This document shows, one piece after another, positions 9,427 to 17,984 of a DNA stretch of 64,000 nucleotides. The notes beneath the pieces are model-generated. The model did not search any database and was not told the DNA's origin. It saw only the letters and a list, made by a program, of their open reading frames with translations. The stretch spans positions 12,216-76,215 of the forward strand of contig NZ_CBDRBL010000028.1 of the NCBI RefSeq assembly GCF_965342175.1, given 5' to 3'. Source of the stretch: Actinacidiphila sp965342175 (GTDB lineage Bacteria; Actinomycetota; Actinomycetes; Streptomycetales; Streptomycetaceae). Each line of letters opens with the position of its first letter. The stretch's first letter is position 1. Made by a program: the position numbers and the translations under genes.

Positions 9427-9450
9427 GGCCGCCCCGGGACAGGGGCGGCC
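9427..9450 (-). terminator. Hairpin downstream of the CMD-like gene
   Basis: Nine-base perfect arms (9427-9435 and 9442-9450) with a six-base loop lie about 55 bases beyond the stop of the minus-strand carboxymuconolactone decarboxylase-like gene. With the hairpin at 9295-9327 it insulates two convergent units. Confidence 0.5.
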
Positions 9451-9503
9451 GGAGTGACGATGCCGCCTGCCCGGGACCGGAGGATCCGGTGGGCGGCGCG
9501 GAC

Positions 9504-9890
9504 TCAGGAGCCGGAGGGGTGCTCCGCGAACACCGCGACGGCCACCTGGTACATCTCGAAGGCGCGGGCGACTCCCGCGTAGACGGCCAGATGGATGAAC
9601 AGGTCGACGACCTCTTCCTTGGTCACCCCGTTGTTGAGCGCGATGCGCAACTGGCCGCGCAGCGGCTCCTCCGCGCCCAGCGTCGCGGCGATCGCGACCG
9701 ACACCAGCGACCGGTCATGCGTGGACAGCGCGGTGCGCGTCCAGGAGTCGGCGAAGGCGTGCACCGTCGCCACCTTGCGGAAGTCGGCCCCCGCCGCGGG
9801 CTCACCCGGTGCCAGCGGCAACTCGAGCCGCTGCCCCAGAAGTTCCCCGGCGGTCGCGAGCGCGGTCTCGTACTCCTCGTCGGCACTCAT
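9504..9890 (-). CDS. Carboxymuconolactone decarboxylase-family protein
   Basis: 128 residues, the usual size for this all-helical, AhpD-like family. Recognisable stretches are RSLVSVAIAATLGAEEPLRGQ and NNGVTKEEVVDLFIHLAVYAG, which match the family core; the CxxC of peroxidase-type AhpD proteins is absent, so the decarboxylase-like branch fits better. The ATG has GAGGAGAGG upstream. It lies downstream of, and on the same strand as, an aldehyde dehydrogenase and two SDR enzymes, with which it may share a catabolic role; a 1-kb gap means it is probably transcribed separately. The substrate is unknown. Confidence 0.85.
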   Translation of the reverse strand: MSADEEYETALATAGELLGQRLELPLAPGEPAAGADFRKVATVHAFADSWTRTALSTHDRSLVSVAIAATLGAEEPLRGQLRIALNNGVTKEEVVDLFIHLAVYAGVARAFEMYQVAVAVFAEHPSGS

Positions 9891-10446
9891 CCTGTACCTC
9901 TCCTCGATCGGGTTCTCCGGTGAGCCGTTCGGAAGCGGGTGCCCCGGCGTCCGGTACCGCCCGCACTCGCGATCGTTACCGCACCGAAGCCGCGCGCAAC
10001 CGTCGCTCCGGACCTCGGTGACTCCCGGCCCTCCGGGTGCCGCAAGCGCCGTACCCGCAGTGCAGACACGCAGCGACGGCTCGGCTCTTGGCGCGCCACA
10101 TCCCTCCCCCCTCCCCTCGCACGGATGTCCGACGGAGCGCATCCGCCACACGCCGCCTGCACCGAGGGCCTCACCCGATCGAAGGAGCCTCGGAGAACGG
10201 CTGAGGTCCGTCGGGGAACGGGTCGGTGGTCGACGGCCCCGCCCGGCATGCGTGGCGTACGTCCGTCCCACCCGCCGTGCCGCGCGCGGGCTTGTCGCCG
10301 GCGCGGTGCCCGGAGTGCGGGTCGTCGGTGCGCGGGTCGTCGGTGCGCGGGAGCGCCGGCAGGGACACGGTGCCGGGAAGGCGAACGCGGCGCAGCCGTG
10401 GACGGCCGGGGGGTACGGACTGCATGGGGTGGAATCCTCAGTCAGG
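9891..10446. other. Intergenic stretch with no supported gene
   Basis: Open frames here encode only Arg/Pro/Gly-rich translations without family resemblance or convincing ribosome binding sites. Near 10318-10350 a 15-16 base GC-rich unit (GTCGTCGGTGCGCGG) occurs twice in tandem. The promoter of the minus-strand gene ending at 9504 should lie within it. Confidence 0.5.
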
Positions 10447-10468
10447 ACCGCCCGGTGGACAGGGCGGT
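10447..10468 (-). terminator. Possible terminator after the aldehyde dehydrogenase unit
   Basis: Seven-base arms ACCGCCC (10447-10453) and GGGCGGT (10462-10468) with an eight-base loop. It lies about 50 bases beyond the end of the small ORF at 10516-10746, and so would end the minus-strand dehydrogenase transcript. Confidence 0.4.
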
Positions 10469-10515
10469 ACGGTGGCGGGGCAAGAGGGTCTCAGCAGCGG
10501 TCATGCGACCAGGCG

Positions 10516-10746
10516 TCAGCTGTACGGGTGAGGCCGGCGAAACCTGGGGCGGACGGGGTGGTGACGGTACGGCCGGCCGGCCGGGCGGGGCCGCGGCCGG
10601 GACCGCCGGGCGGGGCCGCCGCCGGGACCGCCGGCCGGCGGCTCGGTTCCGCGTGCCGGGAGCGGCTCGTCCCCTGACATGCCCAGGGCGTGGAACCGCA
10701 GCTCACCGAGGACCCTGCGGCAGAGGAACCTCCCTCGGTCGGACAT
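10516..10746 (-). CDS. Possible small protein downstream of aldehyde dehydrogenase
   Basis: 76 codons starting MSDRGRFLCRRVLGELRFHA, preceded by GAAGGAGACGACC at ideal spacing, which is the main reason to list it. The first 30 residues look plausible; the remainder is Pro/Arg/Gly-rich and runs through a GC-rich repeat of about 26 bases (10570-10630), so either the C-terminus or the whole ORF may be spurious. It lies about 130 bases downstream of the aldehyde dehydrogenase on the same strand and ahead of a hairpin. I do not recognise it. Confidence 0.3.
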   Translation of the reverse strand: MSDRGRFLCRRVLGELRFHALGMSGDEPLPARGTEPPAGGPGGGPARRSRPRPRPAGRPYRHHPVRPRFRRPHPYS

Positions 10747-10878
10747 GGTCGTCTCCTTCGGGGGAGAGTGGCCTCCCGCGCACGGTGCGGCACGCGCGGG
10801 ACGCCTTGGAGGGGTGGGGAGGGGCACACCCGAGCCCCTCCCGACAGACGCCGCCGCTCGACATGGACGGCGCCGGTG

Positions 10879-12330
10879 TCACCGGTTGCGGGTGATGGTC
10901 TTGTGCTCGACGTAGCCGGTCAGGCCGACCTTGCCGTACTCACGGCCCAGACCGCTGGCCTTGAAGCCGCCGAAGGGACCGTCGAAGCTCATGGACGAGC
11001 CGTTGATGGTGACGGTGCCGGTGCGCAGGCGGCGGGCAACGGCCAGGGCGTGGTCCGGGTCGGCGCTCCAGACACCGCCGGACAGGCCGTACTCCGAGTC
11101 GTTGGCGATACGGACGGCGTCGTCCTCGTCCTCGTAGGCGATGACGACCAGGACCGGGCCGAAGATCTCCTCCTGCGCGATGCGCATGGAGTTGTCGACC
11201 TCGGCGAAGACGGTGGGGGTGACGTAGTTGCCCTTCTCCAGGCCCTCGGGGATCTGCGGGCCGCCGGTGACCAGGCGGGCGCCTTCCTCGATGCCGATGT
11301 TGATGTAGTCGATGACGCGCTGCTGCTGGTCGCGGCGGATCATCGGGCCGATGAAGGTGTCCGCGGCGGCCGGGTCGCCGACCTTGAGGGACTCGACCAT
11401 CGTCTTGACGGCCTCGACGACCTCCTCGTACCGGCTGCGCGGGGCGAGGATGCGGGTCTGCAGGATGCAGGCCTCGCCGTTGTTGCCGAGCGAGCCGAAG
11501 CGCAGGCCGCCCATCGCGGCCTCCAGGTCGGCGTCCTCGAGGATGACGGCGGCGGACTTGCCGCCCAGCTCCAGGCCGACCCGCTTGAGGTGGTCACCGG
11601 CGATGGAACCGATGCGGCGGCCGGCGCCGGTGGAGCCGGTGAAGGAGATCTTGTCGATGCCGGGGTGGGAGACGAGGTACTCGCTGGTCTCACGGTCGGC
11701 GGGCAGGACGGACAGGACGCCCTCGGGCAGACCGGCCTCATGCCACAGGTCGGCGAGCAGCGCCATGCTGAGGGAGTTCTCCGGGGAGACCTTCAGCACC
11801 ACGGTGTTGCCGGCCAGCAGGGCCGGGACCAACTTCGCGGTGGCGGCGGAGAACGGGGAGTTCCACGGGATGACGGCGGCGACGACGCCGATCGCCTCGC
11901 GGCGCACGATGGTGTCGAAGGCGACGGAGTCGTCGGAGGGCTCGACGATCTCCTCCCAGCCGAACTCCTCGGCCGCCTTCAGGTACGCCTTGACCTGGCG
12001 GCTCAGGAAGGGCTGGCCGACCTTGGTGAACCAGTGGGCCGAGCCGTTCTCGACGGAGATGGCGAGAGCGACCTCGTCGGCGCGGGCGGCGCGCAGCTCG
12101 TCGTAACGGCGGACGATCGCCTGGCGCTCCTCGGGGGTGGTGTGCGGCCAGGGGCCGTGGTCGAAGGCCTTGCGGGCGGCGGCGACGGCCGCGTCGACGT
12201 CGGCGGGCGCGGCCTGGGCGGCGCTGCCCAGCACGGACTGGTCGTGCGGGGAGCGGATGTCGAGCAGCATGTCGGGGTTGCTGGGGGCGAGCCAGGCTCC
12301 GCCGATGTAGAGCTTGTCGCGAACAGACAT
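10879..12330 (-). CDS. Aldehyde dehydrogenase
   Basis: 483 residues, full length for the NAD(P)-dependent family. Diagnostic features are VIPWNSPF, the catalytic glutamate in LELGGKSAAV, the FTGSTGAGRRIG nucleotide loop, the catalytic cysteine in NNGEACILQTR, and EEIFGPVLVV near the end. It oxidises an aldehyde to the carboxylate in the cytoplasm; the substrate is not predictable. It follows two SDR oxidoreductases on the same strand, suggesting an alcohol-to-aldehyde-to-acid sequence. A start at ATG 12330 has a modest AAGGA upstream. Confidence 0.93.
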   Translation of the reverse strand: MSVRDKLYIGGAWLAPSNPDMLLDIRSPHDQSVLGSAAQAAPADVDAAVAAARKAFDHGPWPHTTPEERQAIVRRYDELRAARADEVALAISVENGSAHWFTKVGQPFLSRQVKAYLKAAEEFGWEEIVEPSDDSVAFDTIVRREAIGVVAAVIPWNSPFSAATAKLVPALLAGNTVVLKVSPENSLSMALLADLWHEAGLPEGVLSVLPADRETSEYLVSHPGIDKISFTGSTGAGRRIGSIAGDHLKRVGLELGGKSAAVILEDADLEAAMGGLRFGSLGNNGEACILQTRILAPRSRYEEVVEAVKTMVESLKVGDPAAADTFIGPMIRRDQQQRVIDYINIGIEEGARLVTGGPQIPEGLEKGNYVTPTVFAEVDNSMRIAQEEIFGPVLVVIAYEDEDDAVRIANDSEYGLSGGVWSADPDHALAVARRLRTGTVTINGSSMSFDGPFGGFKASGLGREYGKVGLTGYVEHKTITRNR

Positions 12331-12594
12331 GTCTTTGCGGTTCCTTCGTGTGAAACGTGGGGGGTGAGGATGTGGAGGGGTGATATCGGGGGGCGCGCAC
12401 TCCGTGAGATGCGCGCGCCGGGCGAAGTCTCACCGGCTGGAGGGGGGGTCTGCCGGTGCGACCGGGTGTCTGCGCCGCCGTCCGGGTCCGTGGTCGCAGG
12501 CGCTGAGGCGCACGCCCGGACGCACGCAGAAGTCCGTGAAGGGGGCGGGCCGTCCGCCGTGCGGCGTGCCCGGCTCACCCGTGCGGGGCGGGGC

Positions 12595-13476
12595 TCAGTT
12601 CCCGGCGGGGCGGACCATCCGCGCGACCTCGGTGTCGGCGAAGTCGCCGAGTCCGTCCAGGTCGGTGGAGGCGCTGACCTCGCGCCAGGCCGCGTCCTCC
12701 GCGGCCCGCGCCTCGGTGATCTGCGGGGCGATCCAGGCGGCGTCGGAGCCGAGCAGGAGCCGCACCGGCGGCTCGGGTTCCTCGGTGAGCCGCAGGATGA
12801 CGGCGGCCATCTTTGCCGGGTCGCCGCGCTGCACGTCGGGGTTGTTGCTGTAGGTACGGGCGAACCTGCCGACCGTCTCCTCGTACTCCGCGTGGATGTC
12901 CGGCACCGGCATCGGCGCGGCCGCCCAGGGGGTCCGAATGCCTCCGGGCTCGACCAGGGTGGCGCGGATACCGATGGGGGCGACCTCACGGGCGAGGATC
13001 TCGGTGAAGCCGCCCAGCGCCCACTTGGCCGACTGGTAGGCGCCGAGCCCGGGCTGGTTGCGGCGGCCGCCGATGGTGGAGACGTTCACGATGCTGCCGG
13101 AACGGCGGGGCCGCATCACCGGGAGCACCGCCCTCACGGTGTTCACCGCGCCGAAGAAGTTGACCTCGACGTTGCGGCGGAACTCGTCCTCGGACATGTC
13201 CTCGATCGAGCCGACGCCGCGGGTGCCGGCGCTGTTCACCAGCACGTCGATCGTGCCGAACTCCGCCACCGCGTGGGCGACCGCGCCGCGTACGGCTGCC
13301 AGGTCGGTCACGTCCATGGCCCGCACCAGCAGTCGGTCGCGGTGCTCGACGGGAACGGTGACGGCGTCCGGCGCGAGGTCTGTCGCCACCACGTTGTGGC
13401 CCGCGGCCAGAGCCGCTTCCACGACCCGACCGCCGAGGCCGCCGGCCGCGCCGGATATCAGAAAGGTCTTGGTCAT
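12595..13476 (-). CDS. Short-chain dehydrogenase/reductase
   Basis: 293 residues with a classical Rossmann start (LISGAAGGLGGRV, a TGxxxGxG variant), NSAG, the catalytic serine region NVSTIGG and YQSAK as the YxxxK pair. The C-terminal stretch RLLLGSDAAWIA is shared with the neighbouring upstream SDR, so the two are related paralogues. It lies about 110 bases downstream of that gene and 260 bases upstream of the aldehyde dehydrogenase on the same strand. Oxidation or reduction of a hydroxyl/keto group is expected; the substrate is unknown. Confidence 0.92.
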   Translation of the reverse strand: MTKTFLISGAAGGLGGRVVEAALAAGHNVVATDLAPDAVTVPVEHRDRLLVRAMDVTDLAAVRGAVAHAVAEFGTIDVLVNSAGTRGVGSIEDMSEDEFRRNVEVNFFGAVNTVRAVLPVMRPRRSGSIVNVSTIGGRRNQPGLGAYQSAKWALGGFTEILAREVAPIGIRATLVEPGGIRTPWAAAPMPVPDIHAEYEETVGRFARTYSNNPDVQRGDPAKMAAVILRLTEEPEPPVRLLLGSDAAWIAPQITEARAAEDAAWREVSASTDLDGLGDFADTEVARMVRPAGN

Positions 13477-13584
13477 TGCTTCCTGCCCTCAGTACTCAGG
13501 GGCCCCGGTCGCCCGCGAGCCGCGGGCCGCGGGTCCGGCGCCGGTCGGTCCGGCGAGCGTTCCGACCGGTGCCGTGCTCGTGTG

Positions 13585-14424
13585 TCAGGCCTTCGGGAAG
13601 TCCGTGGAACGGCTGACCTCGGCCCACTCGTTGGCCTCGGCGAGGCGGCCTTCCTCGGAGGCGATCGCGATGCCCAGGGCGTCGCTGCCGAGCAGCAGAC
13701 GGCGCGGCGGCTTCGGGGCCTCGACCGCTTCGATGATCGCCTGGGCCATGCGGGCCGGGTCGCCGGGCTCGTTGCCCGCGTACTCGGCGAAGTTGCCCAG
13801 CCAGGCACCGACCGTCTGCTCGTAGTCGGGGGTGATGGGACCGGACGGCTCGGCGGCGCCTGCCGCCCATCCGGTGCGAATGCCGCCCGGCTCGACGATG
13901 GTGACCTTCACGCCGAAGGGAGCCACTTCGCTGGCCAGCACCTCGGAGAAGCCCTCCACCGCGAACTTCGCGGTCTGGTAGGCGCTGAGGCCCGGCGTCC
14001 CGCCGACGCGGCCGCCGATGGAGGAGATCTGCACGATGTGGCCGGAGCGCTGGCCGCGCATCACCGGAAGCACGGCGCGGGTCACGTTGATCACGCCCCA
14101 CATGTTGGCGTCGATCTGGGCGCGGAACTCGTCCTCGAGGAAGTCCTCGATGGAACCGCTGGTGGCGTAGCCGGCGTTGTTGACCACGACGTCGATCGAG
14201 CCGAAGCGCTCGACCGCGGCGGCCACCACGTCCTTGGCCTGGGCCGGGGAGGTGACGTCCAGGGCGACGGCCGACAGGCGCTCGGGGTACTCGGCCTGGA
14301 GGTCGGCCAGGGAGCCGGGCTTGCGGGAGGTCACCACGACCCGGTCGCCGGCATCGAGGGCCGCGAGAACCAGAGCCCTGCCCAGCCCCTGCGAGCCACC
14401 GGTGATCAGCCAATTCCGTGACAT
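13585..14424 (-). CDS. Short-chain dehydrogenase/reductase
   Basis: 279 residues with LITGGSQGLGRAL, NNAGYATSG, the serine region QISSIGG and YQTAK. The start at ATG 14424 is supported by GAGGAA upstream and by the family N-terminus. It is first in the minus-strand group (SDR, SDR, aldehyde dehydrogenase) and is read from the promoter at 14479-14506. The C-terminal RLLLGSDALGIA matches its downstream paralogue at 12595-13476. It is probably regulated by whatever protein binds the palindrome overlapping its -35 box. Confidence 0.93.
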   Translation of the reverse strand: MSRNWLITGGSQGLGRALVLAALDAGDRVVVTSRKPGSLADLQAEYPERLSAVALDVTSPAQAKDVVAAAVERFGSIDVVVNNAGYATSGSIEDFLEDEFRAQIDANMWGVINVTRAVLPVMRGQRSGHIVQISSIGGRVGGTPGLSAYQTAKFAVEGFSEVLASEVAPFGVKVTIVEPGGIRTGWAAGAAEPSGPITPDYEQTVGAWLGNFAEYAGNEPGDPARMAQAIIEAVEAPKPPRRLLLGSDALGIAIASEEGRLAEANEWAEVSRSTDFPKA

Positions 14425-14478
14425 TGAGTGTTCCTCGTTTCGTCGTTTCGCGCGCCGCCCGATTGGGGCGGCAACTTC

Positions 14479-14521
14479 ACTGTAGACAAAGTCCCTGGAA
14501 ATGCAACGCTGGTGTTGCATT
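14479..14521 (-). promoter_or_regulatory. Promoter with palindromic operator for the SDR/ALDH group
   Basis: On the minus strand TTGCAT (14501-14506) and TACAGT (14479-14484) are spaced by 16 bases, a good -35/-10 pair about 55 bases before the ATG at 14424. The -35 box is embedded in a perfect inverted repeat: AATGCAAC (14500-14507), six-base spacer, GTTGCATT (14514-14521). A related direct repeat (TGCATTGAAGTGG, TGCAGTTAAGTGG) continues to about 14558. A repressor binding here would block RNA polymerase. Confidence 0.65.
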
Positions 14522-14739
14522 GAAGTGGTGTACTACATCTCACATTGCAGTTAAGTGGGTATAAGTGCGGCAGAAACATGGACGTCAAGGCGCCCATGCG
14601 TGCTCCCTGGCAGCCCCTTCGTGGTCCTGGCGTACGCCCCGGCCGCCGCCGCGGCCCCGCCGGGAGCGGAAGGGGCCGAGGCCGAACGGGGCGGGCAGGG
14701 GTGCGCCGGGAGGGGTGGAGCGGCGGGCCGCATGGCTGT

Positions 14740-15079
14740 CCGCCCGCGGCCGGTGGCTGTCCTACTCGGTGATCGCCCCCGGCAAGCTCGGTGATGTGGA
14801 CCTGCGCCAGGGCACCGAGGGCCAGAGGTTCCTCGCCGGGGAGCCCGTCGGCACCCAGCTGAAGGACTCGGGCGTCACGCTCCTGGACGCCCTTCCGCGG
14901 CGACAACGGAGTGATGACCGTCACCGGAACCTGGACGCTCGGCCAGAACCTGAACGGCTGGGCCCGGGTTTTCGTGCCGACACCGGCGCCCACACCCAGC
15001 AGATCCACTCCACCATCCACGGCGAGGCGGGTGGTGACCGGGAGTGTTACCTCAACACCCACTACAGCGCGTCTGGCGG
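14740..15079 (+). pseudogene. Remnant of a secreted protein with golvesin-type C-terminal domain
   Basis: Coding-like sequence is split over two frames. One frame reads GDVDLRQGTEGQRF and later DTGAHTQQIHSTIHGEAGG and YLNTHYSASGG; the other reads GDNGVMTVTGTWTLGQ then NLNGWARVFV. Together these resemble the golvesin/Xly-type domain seen in large secreted actinomycete proteins. No intact start and at least two frame changes are visible. It directly abuts a transposase fragment, so the decay is probably linked to insertion and deletion. The family name is from memory and moderately certain; the frame disruption is seen directly. Confidence 0.45.
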
Positions 15080-15093
15080 CAGACCTGGTCCGA

Positions 15094-15324
15094 CACCCCC
15101 CGGAACGGCTGAACAAAGAAATCCGGCGCCGCACCGACGTGGTCGGCGTCTTCCCCGACCGCACCGCCGTGATCCGCCTGGTCGGCGCGGTCCTGACCGA
15201 CCAGAACGACGAGCGGACCGAGGCCCGCCGCTACATGGGCCGCGACCTGCCGGCCACGGCCCGGCTCCACCCGATCGAGTCAGATACCGACGACACCGTC
15301 CTGCCCACCGCACTCACCGCATGA
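15094..15324 (+). pseudogene. C-terminal fragment of an IS256-family transposase
   Basis: The last 76 codons read ERLNKEIRRRTDVVGVFP, then AVIRLVGAVLTDQNDE and HPIESDTDDTVLPTALTA, the conserved end of IS256/mutator transposases from Streptomyces. The N-terminus and catalytic DDE residues are missing; sequence upstream belongs to a different decayed gene. No terminal inverted repeat was identified. It is a relic that cannot move by itself. Confidence 0.8.
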
Positions 15325-15497
15325 CGTCAAAGAAGAGATCACCGAGTGCCCGGCGATACACCCCTCCAACGGACGTGACCGGGCCGAGTCCGGCAAGGTG
15401 GAGAAGAAAGACGCAGCCGAGCTGCGGCGACCGACGACAACGCCGCCAGGCGAGAGCCATCGACCCGCGACGCCGGCCCGCCTATCCGTGTGGCCTC

Positions 15498-16124
15498 CTA
15501 CACCGACGACCTCGTGGTCGGCCGGATCGAGTCCGCGGGCGCGGCCGAGGTGAGCAGTGCCGCGTCCAGCAGGATGGCCGCGGCGGCGCGGGCGGTCGTG
15601 GCGGCGGAGGGATCACGGTCCATGCGTGCCGCCTGCCCCGCACCGTCGTACAACATGAGGAGCTGGACGGCCAGCGTCCCGGGGTCGGCGCATCCGGCCG
15701 CGCCGGCCAGTTCCGCGAACAGGCCGCGCAACCAGACACGGTAGTCGTCGGCGACCTTGCCGACGGCGCTGTCGACAGGCATCTCGGAGGTGGCCCGTGC
15801 GAAGGGGCAGCCGTTGTAGCGGGGCTCGGTGGTCGCCTCGCCCAACGCGTCGAAGACGCCGAGCAGCTTCTCGCGCGGGGTACGGAAGCGGGTAAGGGTA
15901 CGGGCGACCCGGTCCTTCCGGCGCGCGAAGCGCTCTTCGAGGTAGGCGCAGACCAGGCCTTCCTTGCTGCCGAAGCTGTTGTACAGGGAAGCCTTGGCCA
16001 CCCCGGCACGCTCGATCACCCGGTCGATGCCGACGGTCCGCACGCCTTCGGCGTAGAAGAGCTCATCAGCCGCCTCGAGCAGTCGCTCACGCGCAGACAC
16101 CTTGGCCGCAGTCTTGATTGACAT
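15498..16124 (-). CDS. TetR/AcrR-family regulator
   Basis: 208 residues. The N-terminal helix-turn-helix is clear (RERLLEAADELFYAEG, IDRVIERAGVAKASLYNSF, GSKEGLV), and the C-terminal ligand domain has FDALGEATTEPRYNGCPF, which resembles the TetR C-terminal region of many Streptomyces regulators. ATG 16124 is preferred over GTG 16133 because GGAAGGG then lies at proper distance. The palindrome CAGAC-AG-GTCTG at 16142-16153 sits directly upstream, and a near-identical element precedes the MFS exporter at 16631-17965. Autoregulation and control of that exporter are therefore likely. Confidence 0.92.
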   Translation of the reverse strand: MSIKTAAKVSARERLLEAADELFYAEGVRTVGIDRVIERAGVAKASLYNSFGSKEGLVCAYLEERFARRKDRVARTLTRFRTPREKLLGVFDALGEATTEPRYNGCPFARATSEMPVDSAVGKVADDYRVWLRGLFAELAGAAGCADPGTLAVQLLMLYDGAGQAARMDRDPSAATTARAAAAILLDAALLTSAAPADSIRPTTRSSV

Positions 16125-16141
16125 GGCAAGCACCCTTCCCG

Positions 16142-16158
16142 CAGACAGGTCTGTTCAT
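16142..16158 (-). promoter_or_regulatory. Predicted TetR operator upstream of the tetR gene
   Basis: CAGAC-AG-GTCTG (16142-16153), then TTCATT. AGAC-NN-GTCTGTTCA recurs at 17986-18000 before the MFS gene. The TetR protein encoded next door is the natural ligand. Confidence 0.6.
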
Positions 16159-16254
16159 TCTACTTCAGGGAAGGGCTCCCTCGACAGCTCCGTTCAGCCG
16201 CCCACCGGCGGGGGCGATGACCCATCCGGCCTCAGCATCGGGCGTGCACCTTGA

Positions 16255-16470
16255 TCTGCTCGGCCCCTTCCGTTCGCAGCCGACGACGAGCCGGAGGAGC
16301 CTGGCTACTACGACACCCCTGCTCAGGCAGCGGAACGGCTTCAGCAGGGCTCGTGGCTGTCCCATCGGGATGCCGCAGGTTTGCCGGCAGTGCTCGTTCC
16401 GCAGGAGGCCGAAGCCGACCCGGCGACGGAAGGGCGGCGGGGATCCGGCCGGAGCACGCGGGCCCTGCGG
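16255..16470 (+). other. Coding-like orphan segment without start codon
   Basis: After an in-frame stop at 16252-16254 the plus strand reads ADDEPEEPGYYDTPAQAAER, then GSWLSHRDAAGLPAVLVPQE and EADPATEGRRG. The balanced Glu/Asp/Tyr content is unlike the Arg/Pro-rich shadow frames of this genome, so it may be a remnant of a real gene. No ATG/GTG/TTG occurs between the stop and this stretch, and no family is recognised. The rest of the 16125-16630 gap holds the TetR operator only. Confidence 0.3.
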
Positions 16471-16630
16471 GTCACCGACCGCCTGACAGGGCGGCGCACC
16501 GGAGTGAGCCGCTCTCTCGGGCCTGACGAAGCCCCGCGCCGGCGCTCCGGCCACCGGGGTGCGTGTCGCGCGCCCCATCGCCGTCGCGCCCCCTTCGGCC
16601 GGCGCCGCTCCCCGGCCCCCTTGGCCCGTC

Positions 16631-17965
16631 TCAGACGATGACGGGTCGCGAGCGGCCGCCGCGCCGATCCGTCAGCAGTCCGATCAGGGCCAGCAGCGCC
16701 AGGACGATGACGGCAGTGCCGTACTCGCGAGCGGTGACCATCAGGCCGCCCGCGTGGACGACGAGGTAGCCGGCGATCACCGAGGGCAATCCCATGCCCA
16801 GATAGGACACCACGTACAGCAGGGACAGCACCCCGGAGCGCTCATGGGCGGCGGTCAGGGGCATCACCGTGCGGATGCCGCCCTGGAAGCCGCCGCCGAA
16901 GCCGATGCCGGCGATGACCGAACCGGCGAAGAACAGGGCGAGCGAGCCGTTCTGGACCGAGACCAGGGTCACGGCGACGCCCGCGACGGTGGTGGCGATC
17001 CCGGTGAACATGACACCGCGCGCGGGCGCAGAGCGCAGCAGGAGGGTGGTGGCGGCGCCCACCCCTGCGAGGACGGACAGGGCCAGGCCGCCGTATACGG
17101 CGGACGTGGAGTGGCTGAGGGTCCGCACGAGCGCCGGGCTCAGGGAGGCGTAGAAGCCCGCCAGCGCCCAGACCGCGATGAGCATGGGGACCGCGGTGAG
17201 GACGGCGCGCCGCACGGTTCCGGGCAGCCTGACGTCCGGGACCATCGAGCCGAGCGCTCCCCGCTCGGGTGTGACCGTCTCTCGCATCAGGACCACGCCC
17301 AGTGCCTGCAACGCCATCACGGCGGCCAGAACCAGGTAGACCAGGTGCGTCGGGGCGGGCAGGTACTGCACCAGGAAGGCCGACACCAAGGAACCGGCGG
17401 CGGTGCCGACACCGGGGGCGAAGGAGTTGGCGACGGTGCCGCGGAGGCGGTCGATGTCCAGCATGCCCGCGCCGACCGCACCCAGCGCCGCACCGGTGGA
17501 AAGGCCCTGGATCACGCGGGCGACCATCAGCTCCGGCACCCCGTGGGCTGTCGCGAACACCACCATCGCGGCCACCTGTGCGGCGAGCGACCCGAGCAGC
17601 ACCGGGCGGCGGCCCAGGTGGTCCGAGAGCCGTCCCATCGTGAGCAGCGCGACCAGGACGGCGATCGCGTAGACGCCGAACACCAGCGTGGTGGTGACCG
17701 GTCCGAAGCCCCACTCCGCCTGGTAGACCGCGTACAGCGGGGTGGGGGCGCTCGAGCCGGCCAGGAACGACACGACGATCGAGGCCAGCAGGTAGAAGGC
17801 CGCGCGCTGAGGCAGCACGCCCGCGACGCCTCCGCGGCGCTCCGCCGATGCGTGCCGTCCCCGCCCGCCGGGCCGCTTGCCGGCGGGACGCTCGCTACCG
17901 CCCGCCGAGCCGGTGCCGGATGCCAGGGTGATGACGCCGTGGTGGTCCTGCGGGGCGGGCTGCAT
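16631..17965 (-). CDS. MFS transporter (drug or metabolite exporter)
   Basis: 444 residues with about 12 hydrophobic spans. The first inter-helix loop carries the MFS signature GRLSDHLGRRPV; SSAPTPLYAVYQ near the first helix is typical of a subgroup of actinobacterial MFS proteins. ATG 17965 is favoured by AAGGA upstream; a start at 18001 would place the operator inside the gene. The AGAC-CA-GTCTGTTCA element just upstream matches the one before the downstream TetR gene, so expression is probably derepressed when that regulator binds its ligand. The exported compound is unknown. Confidence 0.9.
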   Translation of the reverse strand: MQPAPQDHHGVITLASGTGSAGGSERPAGKRPGGRGRHASAERRGGVAGVLPQRAAFYLLASIVVSFLAGSSAPTPLYAVYQAEWGFGPVTTTLVFGVYAIAVLVALLTMGRLSDHLGRRPVLLGSLAAQVAAMVVFATAHGVPELMVARVIQGLSTGAALGAVGAGMLDIDRLRGTVANSFAPGVGTAAGSLVSAFLVQYLPAPTHLVYLVLAAVMALQALGVVLMRETVTPERGALGSMVPDVRLPGTVRRAVLTAVPMLIAVWALAGFYASLSPALVRTLSHSTSAVYGGLALSVLAGVGAATTLLLRSAPARGVMFTGIATTVAGVAVTLVSVQNGSLALFFAGSVIAGIGFGGGFQGGIRTVMPLTAAHERSGVLSLLYVVSYLGMGLPSVIAGYLVVHAGGLMVTAREYGTAVIVLALLALIGLLTDRRGGRSRPVIV

Positions 17966-17984
17966 GCGACCATCCTTCTCCAGG

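Noticed and set aside
10556..10640. GC-rich repeated segment that can fold into many stems
   Set aside because: Low-complexity G/C sequence; pairing is expected by chance and no specific element is defined.
14565..16121. A 518-codon plus-strand frame across the IS remnant and TetR gene
   Set aside because: Only a short part of it belongs to the decayed gene; the rest is the complement of the TetR gene.
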